From the NCBI RefSeq assembly GCF_003094615.1, contig NZ_QDKO01000010.1, forward strand, positions 1 through 64,000: 64,000 nucleotides of DNA. The letters run 5' to 3'. This document shows, one piece after another, positions 25,850 through 35,318 of this stretch. Origin of the DNA: Caulobacter radicis. Its GTDB lineage: Bacteria; Pseudomonadota; Alphaproteobacteria; Caulobacterales; Caulobacteraceae. Every line of letters starts with the position of its first letter. The stretch's first letter is position 1. Both the position numbers and the translations under genes were made by a program. Below the pieces are notes generated by a model, which saw nothing but the letters and a program-made list of their open reading frames with translations, made no database searches and had not been told where the DNA came from.

Positions 25850-27553
25850 ATGAAGATCGATCGTCGCGGGCTTCTGGCCCTGCTCGGCTCCGGCGCGGCC
25901 ACGCCGGTGGCGGCCGCCGCGTCCAAGACCTTCGACGGCGAGGTTCGCTTCGCCCACGGCCTGGCCTCGGGCGATCCGCTGGCCGACCGGGTGATCCTGT
26001 GGACCCGCGTCACCGCCGAGGGCGCCGCCGCGCCCGTCGCCCTGCGCTGGGAAGTCGCCACCGACGAAGACTTCAAGACCATCGTCGCCCAGGGCCAGAC
26101 CCAGACGGACGCCGGCCGCGACTGGACGGTCAAGGTCGACGCCGCGGGCCTGAAGCCGGGCACGGACTATCACTTCCGCTTCCGTCCGCTGAAGGCCGGC
26201 AAGCCGGTCGGCGAGGGGATCACCGGCCGCACCCGCACCCTGCCGCAGGGGTCGGTGAAGGACGTGGTCCTGGCCGTGGCCTCGTGCTCGCTCTATCCGA
26301 ACGGCTACTTCACCGCCTACGACGCCATCGCCAGGCTGCCGCGCGTCGACGCGGTGCTGCACCTGGGCGACTACATCTACGAGTACGGCGGCGGTCCCAA
26401 GGACTACGGCATGAACTCGCCGGTCGCCGCCCAGCGCCAGCCGGATCCGCCGCACGAGATCGTCAGCCTGTCGGACTATCGCCGCCGCCACGCGATCTAC
26501 AAGACCGACCCGATGCTGCAGGCCGCCCACGCCCGCGCGCCGTGGATCGTGGTCTGGGACGACCACGAGACCGCCAACGACAGCTGGGTCGGCGGGGCCG
26601 AGAACCATGATCCTGAAAAGGGCGAAGGCGACTGGGCCGCGCGCAAGGCCGCCGCCCTGAAGGCCTATTACGAGTGGATGCCGATCCGCGAGCCTTCGGC
26701 CGGCGCCCTGCCGGAAGCCGCCTGGCGCCGCTTCCAGTTCGGCGACGTCGCCACCCTCCTGATGGTCGAGACCCGCCTCACCGCCCGCACCGAGCAGCTG
26801 GACTACGCCAGGGACCTGGCCTTCTCGGCCGACGGCAAGCCGCAGGTCGAGGCCTTCGTCGCCAAGTGGAAGGACCCCGCCCGCCGGATGATGGGCGAGG
26901 GCCAGGAGCAGTGGCTGGCCCGCGAGGTCGACGCCTCGGTCAAGGCCGGCACCGCCTGGCAGGTGCTGGGCAACCAGGTGGTGATGGCCCGCGTCGCCGC
27001 CCCCAACCTCAAGGCCACCATGGGCGCGGAGAAGTTCGACGCCATGGTCGCGGCCCTGCCCGACTACGCCAGGGGCCGGGTGGCCAAGGGCGTGGCCATG
27101 TCGGCCTTCGACATCCCGTCCAACCTCGACGCCTGGGACGGCTATCCGGTCGACCGCCAGCGGGTCTACGACATCTTCAAGGCCAGCAAGGCCGCCCCGA
27201 TCGTGCTGGCCGGCGACAGCCACATGTTCTGGGCCAACGAGCTGTGGGACGACGCCGGCTCCACCCGCGTCGCCGCCGAGTTCGGCGCCACCTCGATCAC
27301 CTCGCCCGGCTATGGCGACCTGATGCCCGGCGCCCCGATCGGCGAGGCCTTCGTCCAGCGGAACAAGGAAGTGAAGTACGCCCACCCCAGCGCCAAGGGC
27401 TTCGTCCTGCTGACCCTGGAAAAGGGCCGCGCGACCGGGCAGCTGGTGGCCGTCTCGACCATCCTGTCGACCGACTACACGACCAGCGTGCTGAAGACCT
27501 TCGTGGTCACTCCGGCCGATGGCGGCGGGGTCAAGGCGCTGGCGGAGGGGTGA
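25850..27553 (+). CDS. phoD: PhoD-type alkaline phosphatase/phosphodiesterase
   Basis: 567 residues from ATG 25850, eight bases after GGGGAG. The N-terminus is a Tat signal (DRRGLLALLGSG, cleavage near AAA-S). The mature protein has the PhoD N-terminal domain (FAHGLASGDPLADRVILWTRV) and the metallophosphatase core: VASCSLYPNGYF, LHLGDYIYEYG, WDDHETANDSW, and near the C-terminus VLAGDSHMFWANEL. These carry the Fe/Ca-binding Asp, His and Asn residues. It cleaves phosphomono- and diesters in the periplasm or outside the cell, for phosphate acquisition. No clear Pho box was seen in the repeat-filled upstream gap. Confidence 0.92.
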   Translation: MKIDRRGLLALLGSGAATPVAAAASKTFDGEVRFAHGLASGDPLADRVILWTRVTAEGAAAPVALRWEVATDEDFKTIVAQGQTQTDAGRDWTVKVDAAGLKPGTDYHFRFRPLKAGKPVGEGITGRTRTLPQGSVKDVVLAVASCSLYPNGYFTAYDAIARLPRVDAVLHLGDYIYEYGGGPKDYGMNSPVAAQRQPDPPHEIVSLSDYRRRHAIYKTDPMLQAAHARAPWIVVWDDHETANDSWVGGAENHDPEKGEGDWAARKAAALKAYYEWMPIREPSAGALPEAAWRRFQFGDVATLLMVETRLTARTEQLDYARDLAFSADGKPQVEAFVAKWKDPARRMMGEGQEQWLAREVDASVKAGTAWQVLGNQVVMARVAAPNLKATMGAEKFDAMVAALPDYARGRVAKGVAMSAFDIPSNLDAWDGYPVDRQRVYDIFKASKAAPIVLAGDSHMFWANELWDDAGSTRVAAEFGATSITSPGYGDLMPGAPIGEAFVQRNKEVKYAHPSAKGFVLLTLEKGRATGQLVAVSTILSTDYTTSVLKTFVVTPADGGGVKALAEG

Positions 27554-27558
27554 GCGAG

Positions 27559-27890
27559 GACCCTCTCTCTTCGAGAGAGGGAGGGGCCCGCGCCGAAGGC
27601 GTGGGAGGGTGAGAGGTTACGCTCTCACCAGCAACGACACTCAATCATCGTCATCCCGGAAAGCCCGCAGGGCTTATCCGGGACCCAGGGGGACTGGGCT
27701 CAAAGCTTGGTTCAACATCCGGTGGTGGTCTCTGCATTGCGGTGGCCCCTGGGTCCCGGGTCTCCGCTTCGCTCCGCCCGGGATGACGGCATAGGGACGG
27801 AAGGAATCGAGATTTTCCGGCCAGGGGTGAAACCTCTCACCCTCCCACCGCTTCGCGGTGGGCCCCTCCCTCTCTCGAAGAGAGAGGGAT
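27559..27890. repeat. family A inverted-repeat pair enclosing a family B element
   Basis: The left arm 27559-27618 and right arm 27831-27890 are the same inverted repeat as around the DUF559 gene (outer CCCTCTCTCTTCGAGAGAGGG palindrome, GGGGCCC, a small hairpin, GGGAGGGTGAGAGGTT). The interior contains a complete family B element at 27649-27788 and no gene. The element starts 6 bases after the phoD stop codon and ends 8 bases before the lysE-like stop codon. Confidence 0.85.
27649..27788. repeat. family B inverted-repeat element (CGTCATCCCGG type)
   Basis: The left arm starts CGTCATCCCGG, contains a small hairpin (AGCCCGCAGGGCTT), and ends CCGGGACCCAGG. The right arm is CCTGGGTCCCGGG, a small hairpin (CGCTTCGCTCCG region), CCCGGGATGACG. 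It lies wholly inside a family A pair. A second copy is at 47520-47624. Confidence 0.82.
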
Positions 27891-27897
27891 CAGTTTC

Positions 27898-28524
27898 CTA
27901 CCGCCGCTCCAGCGCCAGCCTCAGGCCAAACGCGATGAACACGCCGCCGCTGATGCGGTCGAGCCAGCGGACCACGGCCGCCTCGCGCAGCAGGCCGGCC
28001 AGCGGCGCGGTGGCGGCGATCAGCAGGCCCGCCCAGGCCAGGCCCAGCAGCACGTGGATCCCGGCCAGCATCGTGCCGAACGCCGCGGGACTCGCGCCGG
28101 CGGGCGTGAACTGCGGCAGGAACGAGATGTAGAACACCCCGACCTTGGGATTGAGCAGGTTGGTGAACAGCCCGCGCCGAAACGAGTCCGCCATGCCGCC
28201 GCCGGTGGGCGAGACCGCGCCCGGCTCGAAGCGGTCGCGGGGCTTCCACAGCATCCTGACGCCCATCCAGACCAGATAGGCCGCGCCGGCCCACTTCAGG
28301 GCCGTGTAGGCCAGCTCCGAGGCGGTCAGCAGCGCTCCGGCCCCGAAGGCCGCGGCCATGCCCCAGACCAGGCAGCCCATCCCGATGCCCATGGCCGCCG
28401 CCGCCGCCCGGCGCGGCCCTTCGGTGGCGGCGCTGCGCAGCACCAGCGCGGTGTCGAGGCCCGGCGTGATGGTCAGAAGGCTGGCGGCCAGGGTGAAGGC
28501 CAGCAGGGCCTCAGGCGTGGTCAT
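27898..28524 (-). CDS. LysE/RhtB family translocator
   Basis: 208 residues starting at ATG 28524 ([30 protein letters not shown]). The N-terminal PGLDTALVL segment, two central span pairs and the [24 protein letters not shown] block are diagnostic for LysE/RhtB amino-acid exporters. It has about six spans. The substrate is undetermined (homoserine, threonine and other amino acids are typical). It overlaps the end of hisI by 14 bases, so the two are co-transcribed and translationally coupled. Confidence 0.87.
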   Translation of the reverse strand: MTTPEALLAFTLAASLLTITPGLDTALVLRSAATEGPRRAAAAAMGIGMGCLVWGMAAAFGAGALLTASELAYTALKWAGAAYLVWMGVRMLWKPRDRFEPGAVSPTGGGMADSFRRGLFTNLLNPKVGVFYISFLPQFTPAGASPAAFGTMLAGIHVLLGLAWAGLLIAATAPLAGLLREAAVVRWLDRISGGVFIAFGLRLALERR

Positions 28525-28933
28525 GGACGTGCTCTTCTTCCCGCTCGACCAGCTGGCCGTTCTCCCAGACCCGATAGAAGCACGAGCGGAAGCCCACGTG
28601 GCAGGCCCCGCCGTCGCCCTGCGGCCGCACCTTGATGACCACGGCGTCCTGGTCGCAGTCGATGCGCACCTGCGTGACGATCTGCAGCTGGCCGCTGGTC
28701 TCGCCCTTCTTCCACAGGCCATTGCGCGAGCGGCTGAAATAGTGGGCCACGCCCGTGTCCAGCGTCAGCTTCAGGGCCTCGTCGTTCATCCAGGCCAGCA
28801 TCAGGATCTCGCCGGTGTCGGCGTGCTGGGCCACCGCCGCCACCAGGCCGTTGGCGTCGAAGCGCGGGGCGATGACGACGCCCCGTTCCAGGGCCTGCTT
28901 GTCGGGGGCGGCGGGGAAGATCTGGCTGGTCAT
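28511..28933 (-). CDS. hisI: phosphoribosyl-AMP cyclohydrolase
   Basis: 140 residues from ATG 28933 (ATG 28942 is also in frame; neither has a clear SD). Family signatures: [29 protein letters not shown], the metal-binding region [13 protein letters not shown], and [11 protein letters not shown] with the zinc-ligand cysteines. It catalyses the third step of histidine synthesis, opening the PRAMP ring. This is the stand-alone form without a HisE fusion, as usual in alphaproteobacteria. Overlap with the downstream exporter gene is unusual company for hisI. Confidence 0.93.
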   Translation of the reverse strand: MTSQIFPAAPDKQALERGVVIAPRFDANGLVAAVAQHADTGEILMLAWMNDEALKLTLDTGVAHYFSRSRNGLWKKGETSGQLQIVTQVRIDCDQDAVVIKVRPQGDGGACHVGFRSCFYRVWENGQLVEREEEHVHDHA

Positions 28934-29008
28934 CAAAGACATATGGCGCAAAGGGGGCAGTTCAGGCTAGCCTCCGCGCACCGGCGGGGGACGGGAACGA
29001 CAGGGACG

Positions 29009-29893
29009 ATGGACCTAAAGTCCAGGATCAAGGATGGCGTGGCGGCGCTGGACCGCCGGGCGCGTCCGTGGGCGCAGCGCTCGAAGGCCAACGAATGGGC
29101 CTACGAGTTCCTGCTGTTCGGCCTCAAGCAAGCCTGGGCCTGCCTGTTCGGCGGCCTGATGCTGGCGCTGCTGGTCGGCACCTACCTGTTCTGGCCGCAC
29201 GACGCGGCTCTCGCCCGCTACGACTTCCTCGTCATCGCCTCGGTCGCCATCCAGGCGATGCTGATCCTGCTCAAGCTCGAGCGCTGGGACGAGGCGGCGG
29301 TGATCGCCATCTTCCACCTGGTCGGCACGGCCATGGAGATCTTCAAGACCGCCCACGGCTCGTGGATCTATCCCGAGGCCAGCGTGCTGCGGATCGGCGA
29401 GGTGCCGCTGTTCACCGGCTTCATGTACGCCTGCGTGGGCAGCTACATCGCCCGTATCTGGCGGCTGTTCGACATCACCTTCATCCGCTACCCGCCGTTC
29501 TGGAGCGCCCACGTCCTGGCGGTGCTGATCTATCTGAATTTCTTCACCCACCACTATGTCACCGACATGCGGCTGGGGCTGTTCGCCCTGTCGGCCCTGC
29601 TGTTTGGCCGCACCTGGTTCGTGTTCACGCCCGACCGCGTGCAGCGCCGCATGCCGATGCTGCTGGGCCTGATGCTGGTGGCGCTGTTCATCTGGCTGGC
29701 CGAGAACCTCGGCACCGCCGCCGGCGCCTGGATCTATCCCAGCCAGCGCGAGGGCTGGCACATGGTGCCGATCGAGAAGCTGGGCGCCTGGTACCTCTTG
29801 ATGACCATCAGCTTCGTGCTGGTCAGCCTCGTCCACCGCCCGCTCGACGCCTGCGTCGAACGCCTGCGCGAAGGCATCCGGGCGGCGGTCTGA
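29009..29893 (+). CDS. DUF817 multi-span membrane protein
   Basis: 294 residues from ATG 29009, with AGGGA immediately upstream; a longer in-frame extension to 28358 is antisense to hisI and was discarded. Eight or so hydrophobic spans carry the DUF817 signatures: EFLLFGLKQAWACLFGG, HLVGTAMEIFKTAHGSW, SYIARIWRLFDI, WLAENLGTAAGAWIYP and SFVLVSLVH. Conserved histidines and glutamates in the membrane (FKTAHGSW, NFFTHHYVT) suggest a transport or redox role, but no function is established. It is divergent from hisI with a 75-base shared promoter region. Confidence 0.85.
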   Translation: MDLKSRIKDGVAALDRRARPWAQRSKANEWAYEFLLFGLKQAWACLFGGLMLALLVGTYLFWPHDAALARYDFLVIASVAIQAMLILLKLERWDEAAVIAIFHLVGTAMEIFKTAHGSWIYPEASVLRIGEVPLFTGFMYACVGSYIARIWRLFDITFIRYPPFWSAHVLAVLIYLNFFTHHYVTDMRLGLFALSALLFGRTWFVFTPDRVQRRMPMLLGLMLVALFIWLAENLGTAAGAWIYPSQREGWHMVPIEKLGAWYLLMTISFVLVSLVHRPLDACVERLREGIRAAV

Positions 29894-30102
29894 TCGCCGG
29901 AGAAACTTCGGCGGCGGCGCCCTGGACGTGCTATAAAGGGTCATGCGCCGGAGAGCGCTAGACGAGGTCCCGTTCGCGGCGCTCTCGACCTGCTCGGCGA
30001 TTTGTCGATCCCATCCGTTTCTGTTCATCGCCGCCGGCGTCCGGCGCGAAACCCCCGTTATCGGGGGCGCGACGAGGCCTGCGGCGCGCCTGGAGGACGT
30101 TC

Positions 30103-30399
30103 ATGTCCCACCCCAAGACGATCGACGAGCGCCCGCCGCGTCTGTCGCGCGACCTGCGCCTGCTGGCGCTCTCGGAGGCCTTGCGCCGCTACGCGGTCAG
30201 GCTCCAGCCCGACGTCAACGCGGCCGGCCTGCTGGTCCACCGCGCCTTCGCGGCGGCCTTCGCCAAGCCGGTGCGCCCCGGTGGCGGCGAGGCGGCCGGG
30301 ACGATGGAGGCCGGGCTGCGCGACCATGTCGACCGCAATCTGGCCGACGACGGCGCCAAGGCCTCCTCCAGTTCGGCGGCGCCTCATGACCGATCGTGA
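30103..30399 (+). CDS. 98-residue protein with a sigma-region-2-like segment, unknown function
   Basis: Starts at ATG 30103 after a good SD (GGAGG). Residues about 15-60 (LRLLALSEALRRYAVRLQPD followed by VNAAGLLVHRAFAAAFAKP) loosely resemble region 2 of ECF sigma factors, but there is no region 4; the C-terminus is a low-complexity Ser/Ala tail. A CCCCCG/CGGGGG hairpin at 30052-30067 sits in the leader. The end overlaps the next gene by 14 bases, starting a run of four tightly packed tiny genes (30103-31011). The sigma similarity is my impression only. Confidence 0.65.
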   Translation: MSHPKTIDERPPRLSRDLRLLALSEALRRYAVRLQPDVNAAGLLVHRAFAAAFAKPVRPGGGEAAGTMEAGLRDHVDRNLADDGAKASSSSAAPHDRS

Positions 30400-30646
30400 T
30401 CCTCCCCGTCGCCCGCCCTTCGGCCGTCATGACTACGAGCTGACCTACGGCTGGCGGGACGAGGCGCTGAACGTGACCATCGGCGGCAAGCTGGCGACCC
30501 CGCCCGTGATCGGCGACGTCTACACACTGGGTTCGCCGGGCGGCATCCAGGACTTCACCGTGGTGCATCTCAGTCGTGAGGGCGGTCGCGGCTGGCTGGC
30601 CCGCTGCACCGCCACGCCCTACGAGGGCCATGGAGGCGAGCGGTGA
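30386..30646 (+). CDS. 86-residue hypothetical protein
   Basis: ATG 30386 lies inside the preceding gene. The sequence begins MTDRDPPRRPPFGRHDYELT and continues as a predicted small beta-rich domain (YGWRDEALNVTIGG, PPVIGDVYTLG, FTVVHLSREGGRGWLARC). No family is recognised. The stop TGA shares bases with the GTG start of the next gene, consistent with coupled translation in a four-gene cassette. Confidence 0.65.
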   Translation: MTDRDPPRRPPFGRHDYELTYGWRDEALNVTIGGKLATPPVIGDVYTLGSPGGIQDFTVVHLSREGGRGWLARCTATPYEGHGGER

Positions 30647-30819
30647 GCGACGATCTCGAGCAACTGCGACGCGAGAACGAGTACCTCAAGCGCCGGAACG
30701 CCCAGCTGCAGGCCGAGGCCTCGGACCTGGCCAGCGAGGTTCTGCGGCTGCAGCAGCATCTCGGCCGTCTTGCGGTGCGCGCCGCCACGGCGCCCAATCC
30801 CCTGTCGGGAGGACAATAG
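30643..30819 (+). CDS. 58-residue coiled-coil protein
   Basis: GTG start overlaps the previous stop (GTGA) and is preceded by GGAGG with 6-base spacing. The protein is mostly one predicted coiled coil with heptad Leu/Ala pattern (LEQLRRENEYLKRRNAQLQA and LASEVLRLQQHL), then a short flexible tail ending SGGQ. It may pair with another product of this cassette. No family is recognised. Confidence 0.65.
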   Translation: MSDDLEQLRRENEYLKRRNAQLQAEASDLASEVLRLQQHLGRLAVRAATAPNPLSGGQ

Positions 30820-31011
30820 ATGGATCTGCCGCCACAGCACGTCTCGGCCCTGCGCAACCTGGCGCGCAAGAAGCTCGGCCATGATGTCGACTGGATCAAC
30901 ATCTCCGACGCTCGGGCCCTGACCGACCAGGGCCTGGCCGAACGCGGCCGCACCGGCTGGGTGATCACCCGGGCCGGCGAGGCGGCGCTGTCGGCGCACG
31001 AGCGGGGTTAG
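30820..31011 (+). CDS. 63-residue winged-helix-like protein
   Basis: ATG 30820 directly follows the preceding TAG and has GGGAGG upstream. Residues 10-60 have a helical pattern (ALRNLARKKLG, WINISDARALTDQGLAE) closing with RTGWVITRAGEAAL, a form reminiscent of the last strand-helix of small winged-helix proteins and of phage-type small ORFs. DNA binding is possible but unproven. It is the last gene of the cassette and is followed 7 bases later by a family C repeat. Confidence 0.65.
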   Translation: MDLPPQHVSALRNLARKKLGHDVDWINISDARALTDQGLAERGRTGWVITRAGEAALSAHERG

Positions 31012-31017
31012 GGCCAG

Positions 31018-31146
31018 ATCCTCCCCCTCTGGGGGAGGTGGCCCAAAGGGCCGGAGGGGGGACGTTTTCAGCCGCCGTGGCGTTGGCCGATTTCGCGGCC
31101 ACACCCCCCTCAGTCGCTTCGCGACAGCTCCCCCAGAGGGGGAGCA
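31018..31146. repeat. family C inverted-repeat element (CTCCCCC type)
   Basis: The left arm contains ATCCTCCCCCTCTGGGGGAGG then GGCCCAAAGGGCC and GGAGGGGGG. The right arm has CCCCCCTCAGTCGC, GCGACAG, CTCCCCCAGAGGGGGAG. Each arm folds into two hairpins. The copy lies between convergent genes (cassette and folE), 7 bases from one stop codon and 10 from the other. Other copies are at 50733-50878 and 60177-60298. Confidence 0.8.
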
Positions 31147-31156
31147 TCTTTGCGGC

Positions 31157-31792
31157 CTACTTCCTCACCAGGTCCATGAACCGCTGCTGCAGGACCTTGT
31201 CGGTCTTGAACACGCCGCGGAACTGGGTGGTGATGGTCGAGACGTCGTGGTGGTGCACGCCGCGGGTCGACATGCACTGGTGCTCGGCGTCGATCAGCAC
31301 GGCGACGCCGGCGGCCGAGAGGTGGTCCTCGATGGCGTCGGCGACCTGCATGGTCATGGTTTCCTGGGTCTGCAGGCGCTTGGCGTAGATTTCCACCAGG
31401 CGCGCCAGCTTCGACAGGCCCACGACCTTGCCGGTGGGCATGTAGGCCACCCAGGCCTTGCCCAGGAACGGCGCCATGTGGTGCTCGCAGTGGCTCTGCA
31501 CGTCGATGCCGCGCAGCATGACCATGTCGTCATAGCCCTGCACGTCCTCGAAGGTGCGCGACAGCTCCTTGGCCGGGTCGCCGTGATAGCCGGCGAACCA
31601 CTCGCCATAGGCGTCGACCACGCGCTGGGGCGTGTCGAGCAGGCCTTCGCGGTCGGGGTTGTCGCCCGCCCAGGCCAGCAGCGTGCGCACGGCGGCCATG
31701 GCTTCGTCGCGGGTGGGGCGCTGGGCGGGTTCAAGATCAAGAGCGGCGTCGTCGGAGCCGATCAGGGTTCGCTCGCGGGTCAGGGCGTCCAT
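31157..31792 (-). CDS. folE: GTP cyclohydrolase I
   Basis: 211 residues from ATG 31792 (MDALTRERTLIG). Signatures of the FolE-I fold: GLLDTPQRVVDAYGEWFAGY, the zinc ligands in VQSHCEHHMAPFLG (Cys102, His104/105) with the partner Cys in DAEHQCMSTRGV, and QTQETMTMQVADAIE. It converts GTP to dihydroneopterin triphosphate, the first step of folate synthesis. A longer N-terminal extension to 31864 has no SD and was rejected. It is convergent with the small-gene cassette and divergent from cysS. Confidence 0.95.
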   Translation of the reverse strand: MDALTRERTLIGSDDAALDLEPAQRPTRDEAMAAVRTLLAWAGDNPDREGLLDTPQRVVDAYGEWFAGYHGDPAKELSRTFEDVQGYDDMVMLRGIDVQSHCEHHMAPFLGKAWVAYMPTGKVVGLSKLARLVEIYAKRLQTQETMTMQVADAIEDHLSAAGVAVLIDAEHQCMSTRGVHHHDVSTITTQFRGVFKTDKVLQQRFMDLVRK

Positions 31793-31986
31793 GTTTTCGC
31801 GGGGTTTCTTTCCACGGGCTGAGTTGCGCCAGGACGCCTGTCGTCCTGGAATTACGCGTGCCACCCGTTAAAGGGCGCGCCCCTCACGTCGTTAAAGACG
31901 TGGTTCGAAGGCGCGCACCTCGCTATATGGGTCCGGTTTTTCGTTCCGACAACACCCTTCCGCTGCGTCAAGGCGACCGACTTTTC

Positions 31987-33378
<1,392 letters not shown>

Positions 33379-33386
33379 TCACGCAA

Positions 33387-33415
33387 AAGGCCCCCTCCAA
33401 CGAGGGGGCCTTTTT
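33387..33415 (+). terminator. intrinsic terminator of cysS
   Basis: Stem GGCCCCCTC (33389-33397), loop CAAC, GAGGGGGCC (33402-33410), then five T. An A-run precedes the stem, so it may also act on transcription from the right, although a family G element lies between it and the next convergent gene. Confidence 0.93.
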
Positions 33416-33420
33416 CTTAT

Positions 33421-33520
33421 CCGTAAAATCCCCGCGAAAACGGGGACCCAGGCTTTTTCTGAAACGCTTGGCGCTCGACGATAAAACACCTGGGCCCCCG
33501 CTTTCGCGGGGGTTTTACGG
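33421..33520. repeat. family G inverted-repeat element (CCGTAAAATCCC type)
   Basis: The left arm CCGTAAAATCCCCGCG, a small AAAA loop, CGGGGACCCAGG, and the right arm CCTGGGCCCCCGC, TTTCGCGGGGG, TTTTACGG are reverse complements except for minor changes. About 35 bases lie between the arms. It is placed 42 bases after the cysS stop codon and 27 before the end of the convergent glycosyltransferase gene. It is the only copy of this family in the window. Confidence 0.8.
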
Positions 33521-33546
33521 GTTTGGTGTTCCTCGCTCGCGAGCGC

Positions 33547-35130
33547 CTACCTAGCCGTCGATCCCGCATTCTCCGGATCCGGCGGCAGGCCGGTCTTCGG
33601 ATCGCGCGGCACGGGCGCGAAGCCCTCGGCGATGAACAGGTCGGTGCGGCGGTTGCGCTTGGCGTCCAGGCGCACGCGGACGATCTCGTCGCCCGAGTGG
33701 GCCTTGAAGTCCTGCTCGATCTTCGACCGGTAGACCCCCTCCAGGCTGGCGACCAGCGCCCGGCGGCCGTACTCGGCGGTCAGCGGGGCCTCGGTCTCGG
33801 CCTGGTTCTGCGGATGGGCCTCGTGCACCCAGATGCGCAGCGGCGGGGCGCCGAACGTGCCCCAGTAGTCGCGGCCGTAATAGGCCGCCACGTTGAACAG
33901 GAAGCGGTCGTCGACGGCCACGGCGCTCACGCCGACGCCGGCCTGCTCCTCGCGGGCCCGGTCGATGATCGCCTGCACCGTCTGGTCCCAGCCGCGCACC
34001 CGCTTGAAGCTGTTGGACAGGCCGATGTTGTCGGCCAGGCGCGGGTTGGTCAGGCAGGCCAGGAACAGGCCCGCGAACGCGCCCTGCACGGCCAGGCCCG
34101 CGATCAGCCACTTGCGCGCGCCCCAGCGCATCATCCAGCCGGCCGCCAGCACCGAGCCGGCGACATAGGCGGCGGCGGCCCAGTTGGCGTTGGCGCGGCT
34201 GACGAAGGCCTGGCCGGCCACGGTCAGCAGCGGCGGCAAAGCAAAGCACAGCAGCAGCACGTCGGCGGGTTGCAGCTTGCGGCGCGCCGCCAGCACGATC
34301 CCGCCGCCCAGCAGCACGCCGAAGGGCAGGGGGCCGAACACCCCGAACTGCGAGCCGATGAACTCGACCAGCTCACGCGGGTTGAACAGCGAGTGCGAGC
34401 CCCAGTTGGCGTTGGCGGCGGTGTGCTCGACCGTGGCGAACTTGTGGGCGGCGTTCCAGATCACGTTCGGCGCGAAGACGGCGATCAGTACGCCGAAGAA
34501 GGCCAGGGCCATCGGCCAGGTCCACGTCTTGCGGGCCTCTCGCGAGAGGGCAAGGTGCGCGCCGATGCTGAAGAGCACGTAGACGGCCGCGTACTTCGAC
34601 AGGAACGACAGCCCCAGCGCCGCGCCCAGGCCGGCGGCGACCAGCAGGCGCGGGCGACCGGCCTCCACGGCCGGCAGCGAGACATAGGCCCAGATCGTCA
34701 GGGCCAGGAAGAACAGCAGCGGCGCGTCGGTGCCGATCACCGCCGACGACAGGGCCACGCCCGGCATCAGGGCGTAGACCGCCGCGGCGGCCAGGCCCGT
34801 CCAGCCGCCGTAGAGCCGGCGGGCGATGCGATAGAGCACCAGGGCCGTGGCCCCGTGCAGCAGCGGCGCGCCGACCCGCAGCCAGGCCTCCTGGTCGCCG
34901 CCGATCTGGGTGGTCAGCCAGATCACCCAGGCCACCATCGGCGGCTTGGAGTAGTAGCCGAAGTCCAGGGTGCGCGACCAAAGCCAGTATTGGGCTTCGT
35001 CCGGGTACAACTCCAGCGGCGTCGAAAAAATCGCCAGAACCCGGACGATCGTCAAAAGGCCGACCGCGATCACGGTCAGGCGCCAGGCGCGGGCTTCGGA
35101 ATCCAAGGCGGACAAGGCGGCAGCGGTCAT
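33547..35130 (-). CDS. GT39-family (ArnT-like) membrane glycosyltransferase
   Basis: 527 residues; AAGGAGAGG sits 2-9 bases before the ATG at 35130. The first periplasmic loop has the catalytic acidic motif LYPDEAQYWLWSRTLDFGYYSKPP typical of PMT_2/ArnT-like polyprenyl-phosphate-sugar-using transferases (I quote only its key residues: Asp-Glu in YPDE, and GYYSKPP). About eleven spans occupy residues 15-400 and a soluble C-terminal domain of about 150 residues follows. Likely role: moving a sugar from a polyprenyl carrier onto lipid A, protein or another envelope acceptor. The acceptor cannot be told from sequence. It is divergent from the TonB receptor gene. Confidence 0.85.
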   Translation of the reverse strand: MTAAALSALDSEARAWRLTVIAVGLLTIVRVLAIFSTPLELYPDEAQYWLWSRTLDFGYYSKPPMVAWVIWLTTQIGGDQEAWLRVGAPLLHGATALVLYRIARRLYGGWTGLAAAAVYALMPGVALSSAVIGTDAPLLFFLALTIWAYVSLPAVEAGRPRLLVAAGLGAALGLSFLSKYAAVYVLFSIGAHLALSREARKTWTWPMALAFFGVLIAVFAPNVIWNAAHKFATVEHTAANANWGSHSLFNPRELVEFIGSQFGVFGPLPFGVLLGGGIVLAARRKLQPADVLLLCFALPPLLTVAGQAFVSRANANWAAAAYVAGSVLAAGWMMRWGARKWLIAGLAVQGAFAGLFLACLTNPRLADNIGLSNSFKRVRGWDQTVQAIIDRAREEQAGVGVSAVAVDDRFLFNVAAYYGRDYWGTFGAPPLRIWVHEAHPQNQAETEAPLTAEYGRRALVASLEGVYRSKIEQDFKAHSGDEIVRVRLDAKRNRRTDLFIAEGFAPVPRDPKTGLPPDPENAGSTAR

Positions 35131-35318
35131 GCCCTCTCCTTAGCCAAGTAAGTGAAATCTGACCAATCGTTCCGCAAACGACCGTCGTTGTGGCAGTTTC
35201 TGGGCGATCGTGGCGTTTCCGTCACCAAACCTTCGAAATGTTTCGCTAAACCCCCGGAACGATGCGGATTGATGCTCACCTTTAGGGCTCGCGTCAAAGA
35301 ATGAGGGGATCCTTCGAT

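Noticed and set aside
28358..29008. N-terminal extension of the DUF817 frame
   Set aside because: The extension is antisense to hisI and the exporter gene; family similarity begins at the ATG at 29009.
30103..31011. Prophage remnant
   Set aside because: Tiny packed genes resemble phage modules, but no integrase, capsid, terminase, tail or attachment-site repeat is visible.
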